A DNA stretch of 64,000 nucleotides from CAWEDP01 sp963807925 (lineage in GTDB: Bacteria; Acidobacteriota; Vicinamibacteria; Vicinamibacterales; CAVVIG01), in the NCBI GenBank assembly GCA_963807925.1, contig CAWEDP010000002.1, positions 2,728,001 to 2,792,000 on the forward strand, read 5' to 3'. Each line of letters opens with the position of its first letter. Within the stretch, counting starts at the first letter, position 1. The notes under the pieces were generated by a model. That model worked only from the letters and a program-made list of their open reading frames with translations, was not told the origin of the DNA and ran no database searches. The position numbers were made by a program, and so were the translations under genes. Of this stretch, positions 37,044 through 46,948 are shown piece by piece.

Positions 37044-37658
37044 TCACGCCTCCCGGGCCTCGGTCGATTCCGCCTCGGTCCCGGGGTCGCGGTTGTACTG
37101 GTTCATCACGGCGTCGATGCCCGACGTGATGAAGAGCTCCGCGGCGTCCGCTGCGCGTGAGGTCATGCGGACGACTTCCTCCTGCTCGCTGGCGTCGAAC
37201 CTCGCCAGCACGTGGTCGGCCAGGTCGGGCAGCCCGTCGGGGCGATCAGCGCCCCGCCCGATGCCGACGCGCAGCCTGGGAAACGCCGAGCCCAGATGCG
37301 CGATCACCGACTTCAACCCGTTGTGTCCGCCCGACGAGCCGCGGGCGCGCGCCCGCACCCGGCCGAGCGGCAGCTGCACCTCGTCGACGATCACGAGCAG
37401 ATCGACGAGGTCGACCCTGAAATACCGCGCCAGCTCGCCCACGGCCTGGCCGCTCTCGTTCATGAACGTGAGCGGCTTGACCAGCAGCACCGTCGTGCCG
37501 TCGGTCCGCCGGACCCTGCCGACCAGCGCGTTGGCCGGCGCCGACTCGAACGACAGGCCGGCCCGCCGCGCGATTTCGTCGACGACGGCGAAGCCGATAT
37601 TGTGGCGCGTCCCGCGATACTTCGCGCCCGGATTTCCCAGCCCGACGATCGCCTTCAT
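37044..37658 (-). CDS. pth: Peptidyl-tRNA hydrolase
   Basis: The 204-residue enzyme starts MKAIVGLGNPGAKYRGTRHN (active-site His at position 20) and has KPLTFMNESGQAVGE, VDEVQLPLGRVR and SSGGHNGLKSVIAHLG. It recycles peptidyl-tRNA released from stalled ribosomes. It lies 23 bases after rplY, the ctc-pth order seen in Bacillus. Confidence 0.97.
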   Translation of the reverse strand: MKAIVGLGNPGAKYRGTRHNIGFAVVDEIARRAGLSFESAPANALVGRVRRTDGTTVLLVKPLTFMNESGQAVGELARYFRVDLVDLLVIVDEVQLPLGRVRARARGSSGGHNGLKSVIAHLGSAFPRLRVGIGRGADRPDGLPDLADHVLARFDASEQEEVVRMTSRAADAAELFITSGIDAVMNQYNRDPGTEAESTEAREA

Positions 37659-37681
37659 GGCGCGACGGCAGAGGGCGAGGC

Positions 37682-38365
37682 CTATTTCTCCTCGTCGCCC
37701 TCTTCCTTCTTGCCCTTCTTGATGACCTCCGGCTCGGCCGCGACGGTCGGCGTCGCCGCAGCGGCTTCCGCCGTGGCCGCCGACTCCTCCGCCTTCGGCA
37801 GGATCACGTGCACGAGCATGGTGTCCGGGTCGGTCAGGGCGGTCCACTTCGCGTTGACCGACACGTCCCGCACGCGCACGCCCTGGTGCAGCATCAGGTC
37901 GCTGACGTCGATCTCGATGTGCTCGGGGATGTCGGCCGGCAGACACTCGATGTCGATCTCGCGCCGCACGAACTCGAGGATGCCGCCCTGCTGCTTGACG
38001 CCTTTCGGCTCGCCCTTGACCACGACCGGAATCGTCACCTGCAGGGCGCGATCCATCGCGATCCGGTAGAAGTCGGCGTGCAGGACGTGGTGCGTGACCG
38101 GGTCGAGCTGGTAGTCCTTCACGAGCACGCGCGAGTCGCCGTGTTCGCCGGCCAGTCGCAACGCAATCAGCGTGTTCGCCCCCGATTCCGAGTGCAGGAT
38201 TCTGAGCAGCGCCTTGGGATCGACGGCAATCGGCCGTGCGTCGCTCGTGCCGCCGCTCCCCGACGACCCGTACAACACCGCCGGCACCTGACCCTGACGC
38301 CTGGTCCGCCGCGCTTCGTTCTTGCCGAACGTGTCGCGGGCGGTGGCTTCGAGTGTGGCTTCCAT
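37682..38365 (-). CDS. rplY: 50S ribosomal protein L25 (Ctc type)
   Basis: The ATG at 38365 (MEATLEATARDTFGKNEARR) has GAGGAG upstream, and an in-frame start at 38383 is less likely. At 227 residues it is the long two-domain Ctc form: an N-terminal 5S rRNA-binding domain, a C-terminal beta domain (GILEFVRREIDIECLPADIP) and a charged Ala/Glu/Lys tail. It lies between prs and pth. Confidence 0.96.
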   Translation of the reverse strand: MEATLEATARDTFGKNEARRTRRQGQVPAVLYGSSGSGGTSDARPIAVDPKALLRILHSESGANTLIALRLAGEHGDSRVLVKDYQLDPVTHHVLHADFYRIAMDRALQVTIPVVVKGEPKGVKQQGGILEFVRREIDIECLPADIPEHIEIDVSDLMLHQGVRVRDVSVNAKWTALTDPDTMLVHVILPKAEESAATAEAAAATPTVAAEPEVIKKGKKEEGDEEK

Positions 38366-38449
38366 GGTCTCCTCTGACTTCACGGCGAGAGCTCGGGGTG
38401 TGGCCGAGGTCCGACGGCCCGTACACCGAACCCGACGCCCGGGCTCCGA

Positions 38450-39400
38450 CTAGACGAACAACGACGAGACCGACGTCTCCTCGTGGATGCTCTTGATGGC
38501 CTGGCCCAGCAGCCGCGCCACCGAGAGCACGACGATCTTGGTGCAACTGGCGGCGGCCGCCGACAACGGGATCGTGTTGGTCACGATCAGCCGGTCGATC
38601 GGCGATCGCTCGATGCGCTCGATGGCCGGTCCCGACAGCACGCCGTGCACCGCGCACGCGATGATGTTCGCGGCGCCGTTCTGCTTCAGGGCGGTCGCCG
38701 CCTTCGTAATGGTGCCGGCGGTGTCGATGATGTCGTCCTGGATGATGCAGGTGCGCCCTTCGACGTCGCCGATCACGTTCATCACCTCCGCGGTGCCATC
38801 GTCGGTGCGGCGCTTGTCGATGATGGCCAGCTCGGCGTCGAGCCGCTTGGCGTACGCCCGCGCCCGCTCGGCGCCGCCGGCGTCGGGCGACACCATGGTC
38901 ACGTCGGGTGAATTCAGCCGCGACAGGTAGTCGATGATCACGGGCGCCGCAAACAGATGATCCACCGGAATATCGAAGAACCCCTGGATCTGCGCCTTGT
39001 GCAGATCCATGGTCAGCACGCGGTTGGTGCCCGCCGCACTGAGCACGTTCGCCACGAGCTTGGCCGAGATCGGGACGCGGGGCTTGTCCTTCCGGTCCTG
39101 CCGCGCGTACCCGTAATACGGAACGACCGCCGTGATGCGCGCCGCCGACGATCGTCGGAACGCATCGATCATGATCATCAGCTCGACCAGGTGCGGATCC
39201 ACCGGTGCGCACGTCGGCTGCACCACGAACACGTCGGTGCCCCGGATGTTCTCGTCGATCTGAAACGAGACCTCCGAATCCGGGAAGCGCCGGAGCCGAG
39301 CCTGGCCGGGTACGACACCCAGAAACGTCGCGATCTCACGCGTCAGCTCCGGATGGGCGCTGCCCGAAAACACCTTGAGCTCGCCAAATCCGATAGGCAT
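38450..39400 (-). CDS. prs: Ribose-phosphate pyrophosphokinase
   Basis: About 316 residues start at the ATG at 39400 (MPIGFGELKVFSGSAHPELT). A GTG at 39415 is possible. It has RFPDSEVSFQIDENIRGTDV, DLHKAQIQGFFDIPVDHLF and the PRPP loop IIQDDIIDTAGT. It makes PRPP for nucleotides and tRNA-linked pathways. It follows tRNA-Gln by 33 bases, so both are likely co-transcribed. Confidence 0.97.
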   Translation of the reverse strand: MPIGFGELKVFSGSAHPELTREIATFLGVVPGQARLRRFPDSEVSFQIDENIRGTDVFVVQPTCAPVDPHLVELMIMIDAFRRSSAARITAVVPYYGYARQDRKDKPRVPISAKLVANVLSAAGTNRVLTMDLHKAQIQGFFDIPVDHLFAAPVIIDYLSRLNSPDVTMVSPDAGGAERARAYAKRLDAELAIIDKRRTDDGTAEVMNVIGDVEGRTCIIQDDIIDTAGTITKAATALKQNGAANIIACAVHGVLSGPAIERIERSPIDRLIVTNTIPLSAAAASCTKIVVLSVARLLGQAIKSIHEETSVSSLFV

Positions 39401-39433
39401 GAAGGGATCACCCACTGCTGCAGCCTCAAAAGA

Positions 39434-39508
39434 TGGCTGGGGCGGAAGGATTCGAACCTTCGAATACGGGATCCAAAGTCCCGCGCCTTACCGCTTGGCC
39501 ACGCCCCA
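39434..39508 (-). tRNA. tRNA-Gln (TTG)
   Basis: Acceptor stem TGGGGCG/CGCCCCA, anticodon stem CGGGA/TCCCG with loop CTTTGGA (anticodon TTG), T arm GAAGGTTCGAATCCTTC, and encoded CCA. It lies between ispE and prs. Confidence 0.97.
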
Positions 39509-39580
39509 TCGTCACCGTCTCCGCCGAATGTTAGAGGAAGCTGACCTCAGGAGTGGCCTGGATCACGAGCGCAAACCAAA

Positions 39581-39610
39581 AGTGTATCCGATGCTCTCTC
39601 GGGGCGGCAA
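39581..39610 (-). promoter_or_regulatory. Possible promoter before tRNA-Gln
   Basis: On the minus strand TTGCCG (plus 39605-39610) and TACACT (plus 39581-39586) are 18 bases apart, in the gap between ispE and tRNA-Gln. Both boxes match a sigma-70 promoter at four of six positions, so the call is tentative. Confidence 0.3.
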
Positions 39611-39634
39611 GAGCCGCCTGCGTCGGCCGGCGGC

Positions 39635-40585
39635 CTATGGGCGTCGTACCGGCGCCGCGCCGGCAGTGGAGGGAGGCGCCTGCCGCTGATACGCCCGGCG
39701 GCCCACGGTCCGCGTCAGCAACGGACGGCCCCATATCGCCGCAGCAACCCCGCCCGCGATCGCCGTGGATCGCGACGTGAACACGCCGAAGACCGCCGAT
39801 CCGCTGCCCGACATCGCGGCATACGACGCGCCGGCGCGGAGCAGCGATCGAATCGCCCGGCCGACCGGCGGGTGACGAGCGACGACCGGTCCTTCGAGGT
39901 CGTTGGTGAGCTCGGAGAGAGGCGCGCGGAACCAGTGCGGATCCCGGAACCCCATCTCCGTTCGCCGCGACCGCGCGGGCTGACGGGGAGCATCGTCCCA
40001 CCACGCGTAGGCGTCCTTCGTGCTCACGCCGAAGGGCGGGATCACCAGCACGATCCACATCGACGGCACGTCGGCGAGGGGAAACAGCAGGTCGCCGCGC
40101 CCGAGGCCGAGCGCGGTTCCTCCCCGAAGAAAATAGGGCACGTCGGCGCCGAGATGGCGGGCGACGTCGGCCTGGACCTGTTCGGGAAGATCGACCCGCC
40201 AGAACGCGTTCAATCCGCGGATCGCCGCGGCGGCGTCGCTGCTGCCGCCGCCGAGCCCCGCCTGAAGCGGAATGCGCTTCTCTATTCCGACGAGAACGCC
40301 CTGCGGCCGGCCCCGCCGGCCCGCCGCGCGCCAGACGCGCGCCGCCGCCTGCCAGACCAGGTTCGTCCGATCGGTCGGACAGGCCGGGTCGTCGCATTCA
40401 ATCGCCAACGGACCGCGGACCGGGCGCAGCCTGAGGGTATCGTGCAGCGCCAGAGACTGCAGGATCGTGCGCACCTCATGGTACCCGTCCGGCCGCCGCG
40501 CGGTGACGCGCAGCGAGAAGTTGATCTTGGCGGGGGCGCGAACCGAGAGCAGCGCCTGGCCGCGCGATCTAGGGAGCAGCGGCAT
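39635..40585 (-). CDS. ispE: 4-diphosphocytidyl-2-C-methyl-D-erythritol kinase
   Basis: The 316-residue GHMP kinase has VRAPAKINFSLRVTARRPDG, the ATP loop PLQAGLGGGSSDAAAAI and AAMSGSGSAVFGVF. It phosphorylates the MEP-pathway intermediate between the IspD and IspF steps, and ispDF lies about 11 kb away on the same strand. Its first codons overlap the end of the upstream lipoprotein gene by 17 bases. Confidence 0.95.
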   Translation of the reverse strand: MPLLPRSRGQALLSVRAPAKINFSLRVTARRPDGYHEVRTILQSLALHDTLRLRPVRGPLAIECDDPACPTDRTNLVWQAAARVWRAAGRRGRPQGVLVGIEKRIPLQAGLGGGSSDAAAAIRGLNAFWRVDLPEQVQADVARHLGADVPYFLRGGTALGLGRGDLLFPLADVPSMWIVLVIPPFGVSTKDAYAWWDDAPRQPARSRRTEMGFRDPHWFRAPLSELTNDLEGPVVARHPPVGRAIRSLLRAGASYAAMSGSGSAVFGVFTSRSTAIAGGVAAAIWGRPLLTRTVGRRAYQRQAPPSTAGAAPVRRP

Positions 40586-41417
40586 ATGCCAGCGGCCCCG
40601 AGCGCTCGAGCTCTTCGAGCGTCATCGGCTCGGTATCGGATGGAACCTCCACGGTGAACACGGCCGCGTCGAGCCGCACGTTGACCTCGATCTGCGAAAG
40701 CGTCAGCCGGATGTCGAAGCGCTCCCGGTCGGCGCTCGTCAATCGCACCGCGCGCGGCAGACCGTCAGCCGGGCCGCCAAGCTGAAAATCGCGATACTCC
40801 GATCGCCACCCGGCCGTCCCCTTCATGAGGGCGGCCGCGACTCGCCACTGACCGCCGGGCGGCTCGCGATGCAGGAAGACCATGCCCGACCGGTCGGGAA
40901 CGCTCCGCCAGTCGTCGCCCAGCCGCGCCGCTTCGTCAGCGCGGGGGGCATCCGCGCAGCCGGTGAGCACCCTGCGCAAGTCGGCGCCGTTCAACGGGAG
41001 GCCGGTGAGCGCCTCGAGCACCGCCGAGGGTCGCCCATGTTCGAGCACGCGCCGCTCCCGTGCCAGAAGCACGGTCGCATCGTCGTCGTGGGCGGCGAAA
41101 AAGAAGATCGGCGGACCGAACGGCGCGACCGCTTCGAGGCGAACCGATGCCGGCGCCGCCACGCCCGCCAGCAGACGGGCGCGCAGGCGGTGGCCTCCGA
41201 GCGATCCGCTCACCCCGATCTCGGCAGTCAACGAAGAGACCGCCTCGCAGCGCCGAGTCGCCTCCTGCAGCACCGCGGGGCCATCACGGGCCGGCTCGCC
41301 CGGGCCGGACGGAAGCTTCAGCAGGGCCGGCGCGCAGGAACTGGAGGCGAGCGCCGCGAGCACCGACGACAGGCAGGAGCGACGGCACCACGAAAGCACG
41401 AAAGGTTTCGTGGCCAA
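40569..41417 (-). CDS. Putative lipoprotein with a LolA/LolB-like fold
   Basis: The 282-residue protein has an N-terminal signal with a lipobox-like ASSSC. Its beta-rich body (SLTAEIGVSGSLGGHRLRAR, VRLEAVAPFGPPIFFFAAHD) resembles LolB and related lipid-carrier folds, and the place before ispE is where lolB lies in E. coli. The identity is low by eye, so outer-membrane lipoprotein insertion is only suggested. Confidence 0.6.
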   Translation of the reverse strand: MATKPFVLSWCRRSCLSSVLAALASSSCAPALLKLPSGPGEPARDGPAVLQEATRRCEAVSSLTAEIGVSGSLGGHRLRARLLAGVAAPASVRLEAVAPFGPPIFFFAAHDDDATVLLARERRVLEHGRPSAVLEALTGLPLNGADLRRVLTGCADAPRADEAARLGDDWRSVPDRSGMVFLHREPPGGQWRVAAALMKGTAGWRSEYRDFQLGGPADGLPRAVRLTSADRERFDIRLTLSQIEVNVRLDAAVFTVEVPSDTEPMTLEELERSGPLAYAAAP

Positions 41418-41427
41418 TGCGCCGGGG

Positions 41428-43429
41428 CTACTTCTTCAGCTTCTGCTGCGCGGACTTGATCTTCCGATCGATCGCGGGCCGATCGATCGAGTCGCCGTCG
41501 CCGGCGAGCGCGCGGGTCCACGCGCGAATCGCGTCGTCGAAGCGGCCAAGCTTGAACAGCGCGTCGCCGTAATGATCCTGGATGACCGAGTTGGTGCGCA
41601 GTTGCGCGGCCGCCCGCTGGAGGTTTTCGGCGGCCAGATCGAGCTTGTCGCCCTTGAAATACGCCCACCCGAGGCTGTCCAGATACGACCCGTTGTCCGG
41701 ATCGATCTCGAGCGCCTTCTTCAGGTAGCCGACCGACTCGTCGAGACGCTCGCCGCGATCGGCCAGCATGTAGCCCAGATAGTTCAGGGCAGCGGCGTGG
41801 TCGGGATCGATGGCGAGGACCTTGCGGAACGCCGACTCGGCCTCGGCATAGCGCTTCTGCTTCTCGAGCACCGCGCCGAGCTCGAAGGGAATCGACGTGT
41901 CGGCCGGGAACCTGGCCTCGGCGCTCTCGAGGGTCTTCACCGCGTCGCCCCCGCGGTTCGCGTCCTGATAGATCTGCGCGAGCGATACGTACGCGAACGG
42001 GTTCTGCTCCTGCCTGGCGAGCATCTCCTGCAGGACGGCGACCGCCTGGTCGGGCTGCCCGTTCTGCCTGAGAGCCTGTGCATACAGTCGGGCGAGCCGC
42101 AGATCGTCCGGACTGTCGACACGCGCCTGGCGCGCCAGCTCCACGGCGGCGCCGTATTTCTTCGCCGACAGGTTCGATTGAATGAGGTAGCTGGTGATCA
42201 GGCCGTCCTTCGGCGCCAGACGATGCGCCTCGCCGAATGCGTCGATGGCGGCGTCGTACTGCCCGAGCTGCTCGTAGGCGAATCCGATGTGGGGGAGCAG
42301 CAGTCCCAGCCCTGACGCGTCGGCAGCGGACTGCGCCCGCAGATCCTTGACGACCGGAACCAGCACATCGACGATGGCCTGATACTGCTGGCGATCCTGG
42401 AGCGCCTCGGCCAGCGCAAAGTAGCCCCACGGACTGGCCTTGTTGACGCCAATGAGGCGCCGCGCGGTGGCTTCCGCGGTGGTCGGATCGCCCGAGCGCC
42501 GCTGTGCCTGCGACAGGAGATAGAGGACACGCTGGTCGGCCGACGCGCCGGCCGCGATCTCGGTAAGCACGCCGCGCGCCTTCTCCGCGTTCGCCCGGCC
42601 GCCGGCGCTCAGCAGGGCGGAGCTGTAGCGGAGCTTCAGGTCGGCGTTGCGCGGCTGCCGCTGCACCGCCTTCGCGTAGGCGGCGGCCGACTCCTTCCAC
42701 TGCCGCTCGCGTTCGTAGAAATCGCCGAGCGTCGCGTAGAGACGTGGATTCTCGGGGGCCTCTTCCTCGAGCCATGCGATGGCTTCCGCGTTCTTGCCCG
42801 CGGCCGCGTACGCCTCGGCCAGCAGGGTCACGCCGTCCTGCCACCCGCGCTCGCGCGTGACCAGATCCCGCAGAATCGGAATCGCCTTGTCGAACGCGGC
42901 CGCCCGGACGTACATGCGCGCGAGGGCTGCGCGCACGTTCGGGTCCGGGTCGCCGACCACGCCGACGAGCGCCTTTTCCAGATGATCGATCGCCTGCCTG
43001 ACGGTCGAGTCGTCGCTGGCGGACTGGCGGCCGCCCGACGATCGGCGGTCGTCGGCGATCGCCGCGTAGATCATCCCGAGCACCCGGTGGGCCTCGTTGT
43101 TGGCGGCCGACAGCTTCAACGCGTTCTCGGCGGACGTGATCGCGTCGGCCACACGCTCGTGGCGCAGATACAGCGCCGCCAGCTCGGCGGGCAGTTCGCT
43201 CGCGGCGGGATCGAGCGCCATTGCGCGCTTGTACGCGGCGATCGCGCCGTCTAGGTCGTCGTCGCGCTCGAGGCGACGCGCGATCAGGTACTGGTCTGTA
43301 CGCTTCGCCGACCGTGCTCGCGCCTGACGTCGCGGGAGAGGTCGCGCCACGCGGTGCGCGCCCCCCCTGGGCGGCTTCGACAAGCCCCACCGACCCGCAC
43401 AGACAGACGACGAGCGCTGCGAGCTTCAT
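41428..43429 (-). CDS. Exported TPR-repeat protein, frame broken near 43297
   Basis: The ATG at 43429 starts a signal peptide (MKLAALVVCLCGSVGLVEA). Dropping one A near 43297 joins GEAY to DQYLIARRLERDDDLDGAIA and gives about 666 residues. Without it the TPR frame has only a basic, non-signal N-terminus. At least twelve tetratricopeptide repeats follow (AIAYKRAMALDP-like, FRKVLAIDPDHAAALNYLGY, LKKALEIDPDNGSYLDSLGW). It is likely periplasmic and may assemble other proteins. It is the first gene of the long minus-strand block, 10 bases before the lipoprotein gene. Confidence 0.85.
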
Positions 43430-43476
43430 GTCGTGAATTGTTCCATAAATCGAGGGAGCTGTCATACTATTTGCCG

Positions 43477-43647
43477 ATGGGCATCGATGCGGAACTGCTC
43501 GAAATTCTCGCCTGTCCGCACTGCAAGACTCCCGTGAAGCTGGTCAAGGATGGTGCGGCGCTCAAGTGCGAAACGTGCAAGCGGGTCTATCCCATCAAGG
43601 ACGACATTCCGGTGATGCTCATCGACGAAGCGACGATCGAACCGTAA
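43477..43647 (+). CDS. Trm112-like zinc protein (UPF0434)
   Basis: The 56-residue protein has CPHC (C13/C16) and CETC (C31/C34) followed by RVYPIKDDIPVMLIDEA, the Trm112/YcaR signature. Small zinc proteins of this kind support methyltransferases. In many bacteria they lie near LPS or cell-envelope genes, as here before a GT9 enzyme. Confidence 0.85.
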   Translation: MGIDAELLEILACPHCKTPVKLVKDGAALKCETCKRVYPIKDDIPVMLIDEATIEP

Positions 43648-43677
43648 AGAACACAAGAACAGTTGCCGCACCGCAGC

Positions 43678-44754
43678 ATGGCCGGACTGGAGGACGTCAG
43701 GAGGATTCTCCTGGTCCGCCTGCGCGAGATCGGGGACGTCGTCTTCACCACGCCGGCCGTCCACGCGCTCCGCGCCCGGTTTCCCTCCGCCTACATCGCG
43801 TACCTCGTCGAGCCGCGGGCGGCGCCGGTCGTGGGGCTCAACCCGCATCTGGACCGGGTGATTGTCGCGCCGCGGCTGGACCCCTGGTCCGACGTCAGGC
43901 TCGGCCTGCGCCTCCGGCGTGAACGATTCGACCTGGCCGTCGATTTTCATGGAGGGCCTCGCGCGTCGCTCATCACATGGCTCAGCCGCGCGCCGGTCCG
44001 CGTCGGCTACGACGTGCCCGGCCGCGGGTGGATGTACACGGCGCGAGTGGCCCGGCCGCGGCCGATCCGGCCGCGTCACGCCGTGCTGAATCAGTGGGAC
44101 CTGCTCGGGCCGCTCGGAATCGGGCCCGGGGATGCGCCGAGGTTCCCGGTCGAGATGCCGCTCGACCCGGCCGCCGTCATCACGGTGGACGGCCGGCTGC
44201 GCGCGGCCGGCCTGGACGAGACGACGCGCCTCGTCGTGGTGCACGTCAGCGCCGGAAATCCATTCCGGCGCTGGCCGCAGCCGTCGTTTGCGTCGCTCGT
44301 CGCGGCACTCGTCGTCCGCCATCCCGATGCGTACGTCATCGTGACCTCCGGACCGTCCGAACGAGAAGCGGCGGCCCGCGTGGCCGCGGCCGCGCGCGAC
44401 GGGACGGAAGGGGCGGCGCGGGCGCGAGTGCTGTCGGTCGGGGAGTTTTCGCTGCCCGAACTGCGCGCGCTCGTCGAGCGCGCGGCGCTGTTCGTCGGCG
44501 GCGACAGCGGGCCGCTTCACGTCGCCGCGACGAGCCGCGTCCCCATCGTGGGGCTCTACGGGCCCACCCTGCCCGTCCGCTCGGCTCCGTGGCGCGACAA
44601 AGTGCTCGTCGCCGAGGCGGTCGAGGGCGGCGATCTCGAATGCCGGCCGTGCGATCAGCGCACGTGCGTGCCCGGCGACTTCCGCTGTCTCACGCGCATC
44701 GCGCCCGACGCGGTTGCCGGCGCCGCCGATCGCGCGCTCGCGGCACGCGTGTGA
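43678..44754 (+). CDS. Glycosyltransferase family 9 (heptosyltransferase-like)
   Basis: The ATG at 43678 gives 358 residues, and a TTG at 43663 is an in-frame alternative. ILLVRLREIGDVVFTTPAVHAL is the GT9 N-terminal signature. VVVHVSAGNPFRRWP and FVGGDSGPLHVAATSRVPIVGLYGP form the sugar-nucleotide site. A cysteine cluster near the end (ECRPCDQRTC) is common in the family. It probably adds heptose or a related sugar to the LPS core. The next gene is an O-antigen-ligase-like protein. Confidence 0.88.
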   Translation: MAGLEDVRRILLVRLREIGDVVFTTPAVHALRARFPSAYIAYLVEPRAAPVVGLNPHLDRVIVAPRLDPWSDVRLGLRLRRERFDLAVDFHGGPRASLITWLSRAPVRVGYDVPGRGWMYTARVARPRPIRPRHAVLNQWDLLGPLGIGPGDAPRFPVEMPLDPAAVITVDGRLRAAGLDETTRLVVVHVSAGNPFRRWPQPSFASLVAALVVRHPDAYVIVTSGPSEREAAARVAAAARDGTEGAARARVLSVGEFSLPELRALVERAALFVGGDSGPLHVAATSRVPIVGLYGPTLPVRSAPWRDKVLVAEAVEGGDLECRPCDQRTCVPGDFRCLTRIAPDAVAGAADRALAARV

Positions 44755-44791
44755 GGCTTGCAACCGGACCGCGGAGGGTCGAGACTGAGCC

Positions 44792-45925
44792 ATGACCTCC
44801 ACGCGGATCGAGCAGATCGCATCGGTGGCGCTGATCCTGTCGGCCGGGGCGCTGCAGTTCTCGATCGCCGCCGGCCAGATCCTGCTCGCCGTCGCAATCG
44901 TGGGCTGGCTCGGCCTCCTGCTGATGGACCGGCGGCGTTTCGCCGCGCCGCCATTCTTCTGGCCGCTCCTCGTCTACGCCGGGTGGACCCTGGTGTCAGC
45001 TCTGGCGTCGCCGGACAAGCCGACGAGCCTCGTCGACTGCAAGCAGCTGGTGCTGTTCCTGATCGTGCCGGCGACCTGCCTGCTGATGACCGAATCGCGC
45101 GCCCAGATGCTGACCAGCGTCGTCATGACCTTCGGCGCGGTGAGCGCGGCGGTGGGCATCTTCGAGTACGGCATCCTGCACTTCGACAGTCTCGGGCGGC
45201 GGCCGCAGGGCACGCTCGGCCACTACATGACCTATTCCGGGCTGCTGATGCTGGTCATCTGCGTGGCGCTGTCGCGCATCCTGTTCGGCCGCCGGGAGCG
45301 CACGTGGGCCGTGCTCGTGATGCCCGCGCTCGTCGTCGCCGTGACCGTCAGCCTGTCGCGCAACGCCTGGGTGGGCGCCTGTGCGGCGGCGGCGCTGCTG
45401 CTGCTGCTGAAGGACTTCCGTCTGCTCGCGGTCGTGCCGGTCGTCGCGGCCATCTTCTTCGGCATCGCGCCGGCGCAGGCGCAGGCGCGATTCCGATCGA
45501 TCTTCAGCATCAGCGACCCGAGTAACCGCGATCGCCTCGCGATGATGCAGGAAGGCGAGCACATGATCCGCGACCATCCGCTGGTCGGGGTCGGGCCCAA
45601 CATGGTGCAGGAGCGGTACGCGGACTACCGGGTGCCGGGCGCGGAGAACAAGACCAATCCGCACCTCCACAACGTGCCGCTGCAGATCGCGGCCGAGCGC
45701 GGGCTGCCGGCGCTCGCCGCCTGGCTCACCTTCGTCGTCATGCTGTTTGTGGAGCTCGGCCGCCGATTGCGCGTCCGCCGGTCGTCGTTCTTCGCGGCGA
45801 TGGCGCTCGCGGCGACGATCGCGATGCTCGCGGCCGGGATGTTCGAGTACAACTTCGGCGATTCCGAGTTCCTGATGCTGTTCCTGATGCTCGTGACGCT
45901 GCCGTTCGCAGCCGCCCGCACCTGA
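44792..45925 (+). CDS. O-antigen ligase/polymerase-like membrane protein
   Basis: At 377 residues it has about ten membrane segments and a large loop with RDRLAMMQEGEHMIRDHPLVGVGPN. The SRNAWVGA and HNVPLQIAAERGLPAL motifs are hallmarks of the Wzy_C (WaaL/Wzy) family. It links or polymerises surface polysaccharide in the inner membrane. It follows GT9 by 37 bases, supporting LPS or exopolysaccharide work. Confidence 0.85.
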   Translation: MTSTRIEQIASVALILSAGALQFSIAAGQILLAVAIVGWLGLLLMDRRRFAAPPFFWPLLVYAGWTLVSALASPDKPTSLVDCKQLVLFLIVPATCLLMTESRAQMLTSVVMTFGAVSAAVGIFEYGILHFDSLGRRPQGTLGHYMTYSGLLMLVICVALSRILFGRRERTWAVLVMPALVVAVTVSLSRNAWVGACAAAALLLLLKDFRLLAVVPVVAAIFFGIAPAQAQARFRSIFSISDPSNRDRLAMMQEGEHMIRDHPLVGVGPNMVQERYADYRVPGAENKTNPHLHNVPLQIAAERGLPALAAWLTFVVMLFVELGRRLRVRRSSFFAAMALAATIAMLAAGMFEYNFGDSEFLMLFLMLVTLPFAAART

Positions 45926-45956
45926 GCATCACGGGCCGCTCGGGCCCCTTCCCCGT

Positions 45957-46898
45957 TCACGGCATGTGTCCATCGACCGACAGCTGCGCCTGCACGCCAA
46001 TCCTGAGCCGTGACAGCGACGCGGAGATTCGCTGTGGAGGCTGCTTGGAATCGCGGCGGTAGGTGACCCGGTACTCGTGCATCTGGCGGAGGCGCGTGAT
46101 CCCGATCTGCTGCGCGAGCTCCGGCAGCAGCGTCACCAGGCGCGTCGCGGCGGCGATGTTCTCGTACCGGCCGCCGCTCAGCTTCGTCACGGCCAGCCCC
46201 ACCTCGGTCTGCAGAGCGCCCGCCACCGAGTTCACCCGCTCGCCGCCCCCCTGGAGAATCACGAAGTGGACCGTCGCGCCCTTCTCCACGATCCGCTTCT
46301 GCAGCCGCTGGTAGTCGCGGTCCATCGCCGACAGGTTCGACCCGACGTCCGAGGCCAGCATCATCAGCATCGGAAAGTAATCCGTCCTGTCCTTCTCGAA
46401 CCGTTCGCTGGCCTCCACGAGGGCGTCGAAGAAGAGGCCGGCGCCGGTGTCGGGCGCGATCAGGTCCACGCCCTGGAGCAGCCTCTCGCGGTCCCGCGTC
46501 GGCTTGACCACGGGCCGCGGCTGCGGGTTCATGGTGTAGAGGGACGTCTCCAGGTCGGGCGGAAGCGCCTCGAAAAACGCCTTGAGCGCCGTGCGGAACG
46601 TCGCCAGCTCACGCGTGGTCACCGGCCCGTTGTCCACCATCACCGTCAGCTTCATCGGCTTGCCGGTCGGCTCCACCTTGAGCACCTCGGCCTCGACATC
46701 GTCGACGGTCACCTTGACGTCGGAGATTTCCAGGTCGGTGACCGGATTGTCCTGGGCGTCGAGTACGCTGATGTACAGCTGGCCGAGCTGTTGAGCCTGA
46801 ACAGGGGCGGCGGCCGGCAAAACCACTGATGCGACGAGGGCCAGCGCGGACACCAACGGAGGGACGGCGCGAGGTCGCCAGCTGCGGATGACGCGCAT
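45957..46898 (-). CDS. VWFA-related secreted protein (acidobacterial type)
   Basis: The 313-residue protein has a signal peptide ending VQAQQ. A von Willebrand A-like domain follows, with VTVDDVEAEVLKVEPTG, LTVMVDNG, and LVEASERFEKDRTDYF. The layout matches the VWFA-related acidobacterial family (TIGR03436-like), in which the metal site is reduced (VDNGP in place of DxSxS). Binding partners are unknown. It is convergent with the O-antigen-ligase gene. Confidence 0.75.
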   Translation of the reverse strand: MRVIRSWRPRAVPPLVSALALVASVVLPAAAPVQAQQLGQLYISVLDAQDNPVTDLEISDVKVTVDDVEAEVLKVEPTGKPMKLTVMVDNGPVTTRELATFRTALKAFFEALPPDLETSLYTMNPQPRPVVKPTRDRERLLQGVDLIAPDTGAGLFFDALVEASERFEKDRTDYFPMLMMLASDVGSNLSAMDRDYQRLQKRIVEKGATVHFVILQGGGERVNSVAGALQTEVGLAVTKLSGGRYENIAAATRLVTLLPELAQQIGITRLRQMHEYRVTYRRDSKQPPQRISASLSRLRIGVQAQLSVDGHMP

Positions 46899-46948
46899 GT
46901 TCGCCGCATCGTAGTGACGGCGGCAGGGCGCGTCAAGAAACCATTGCG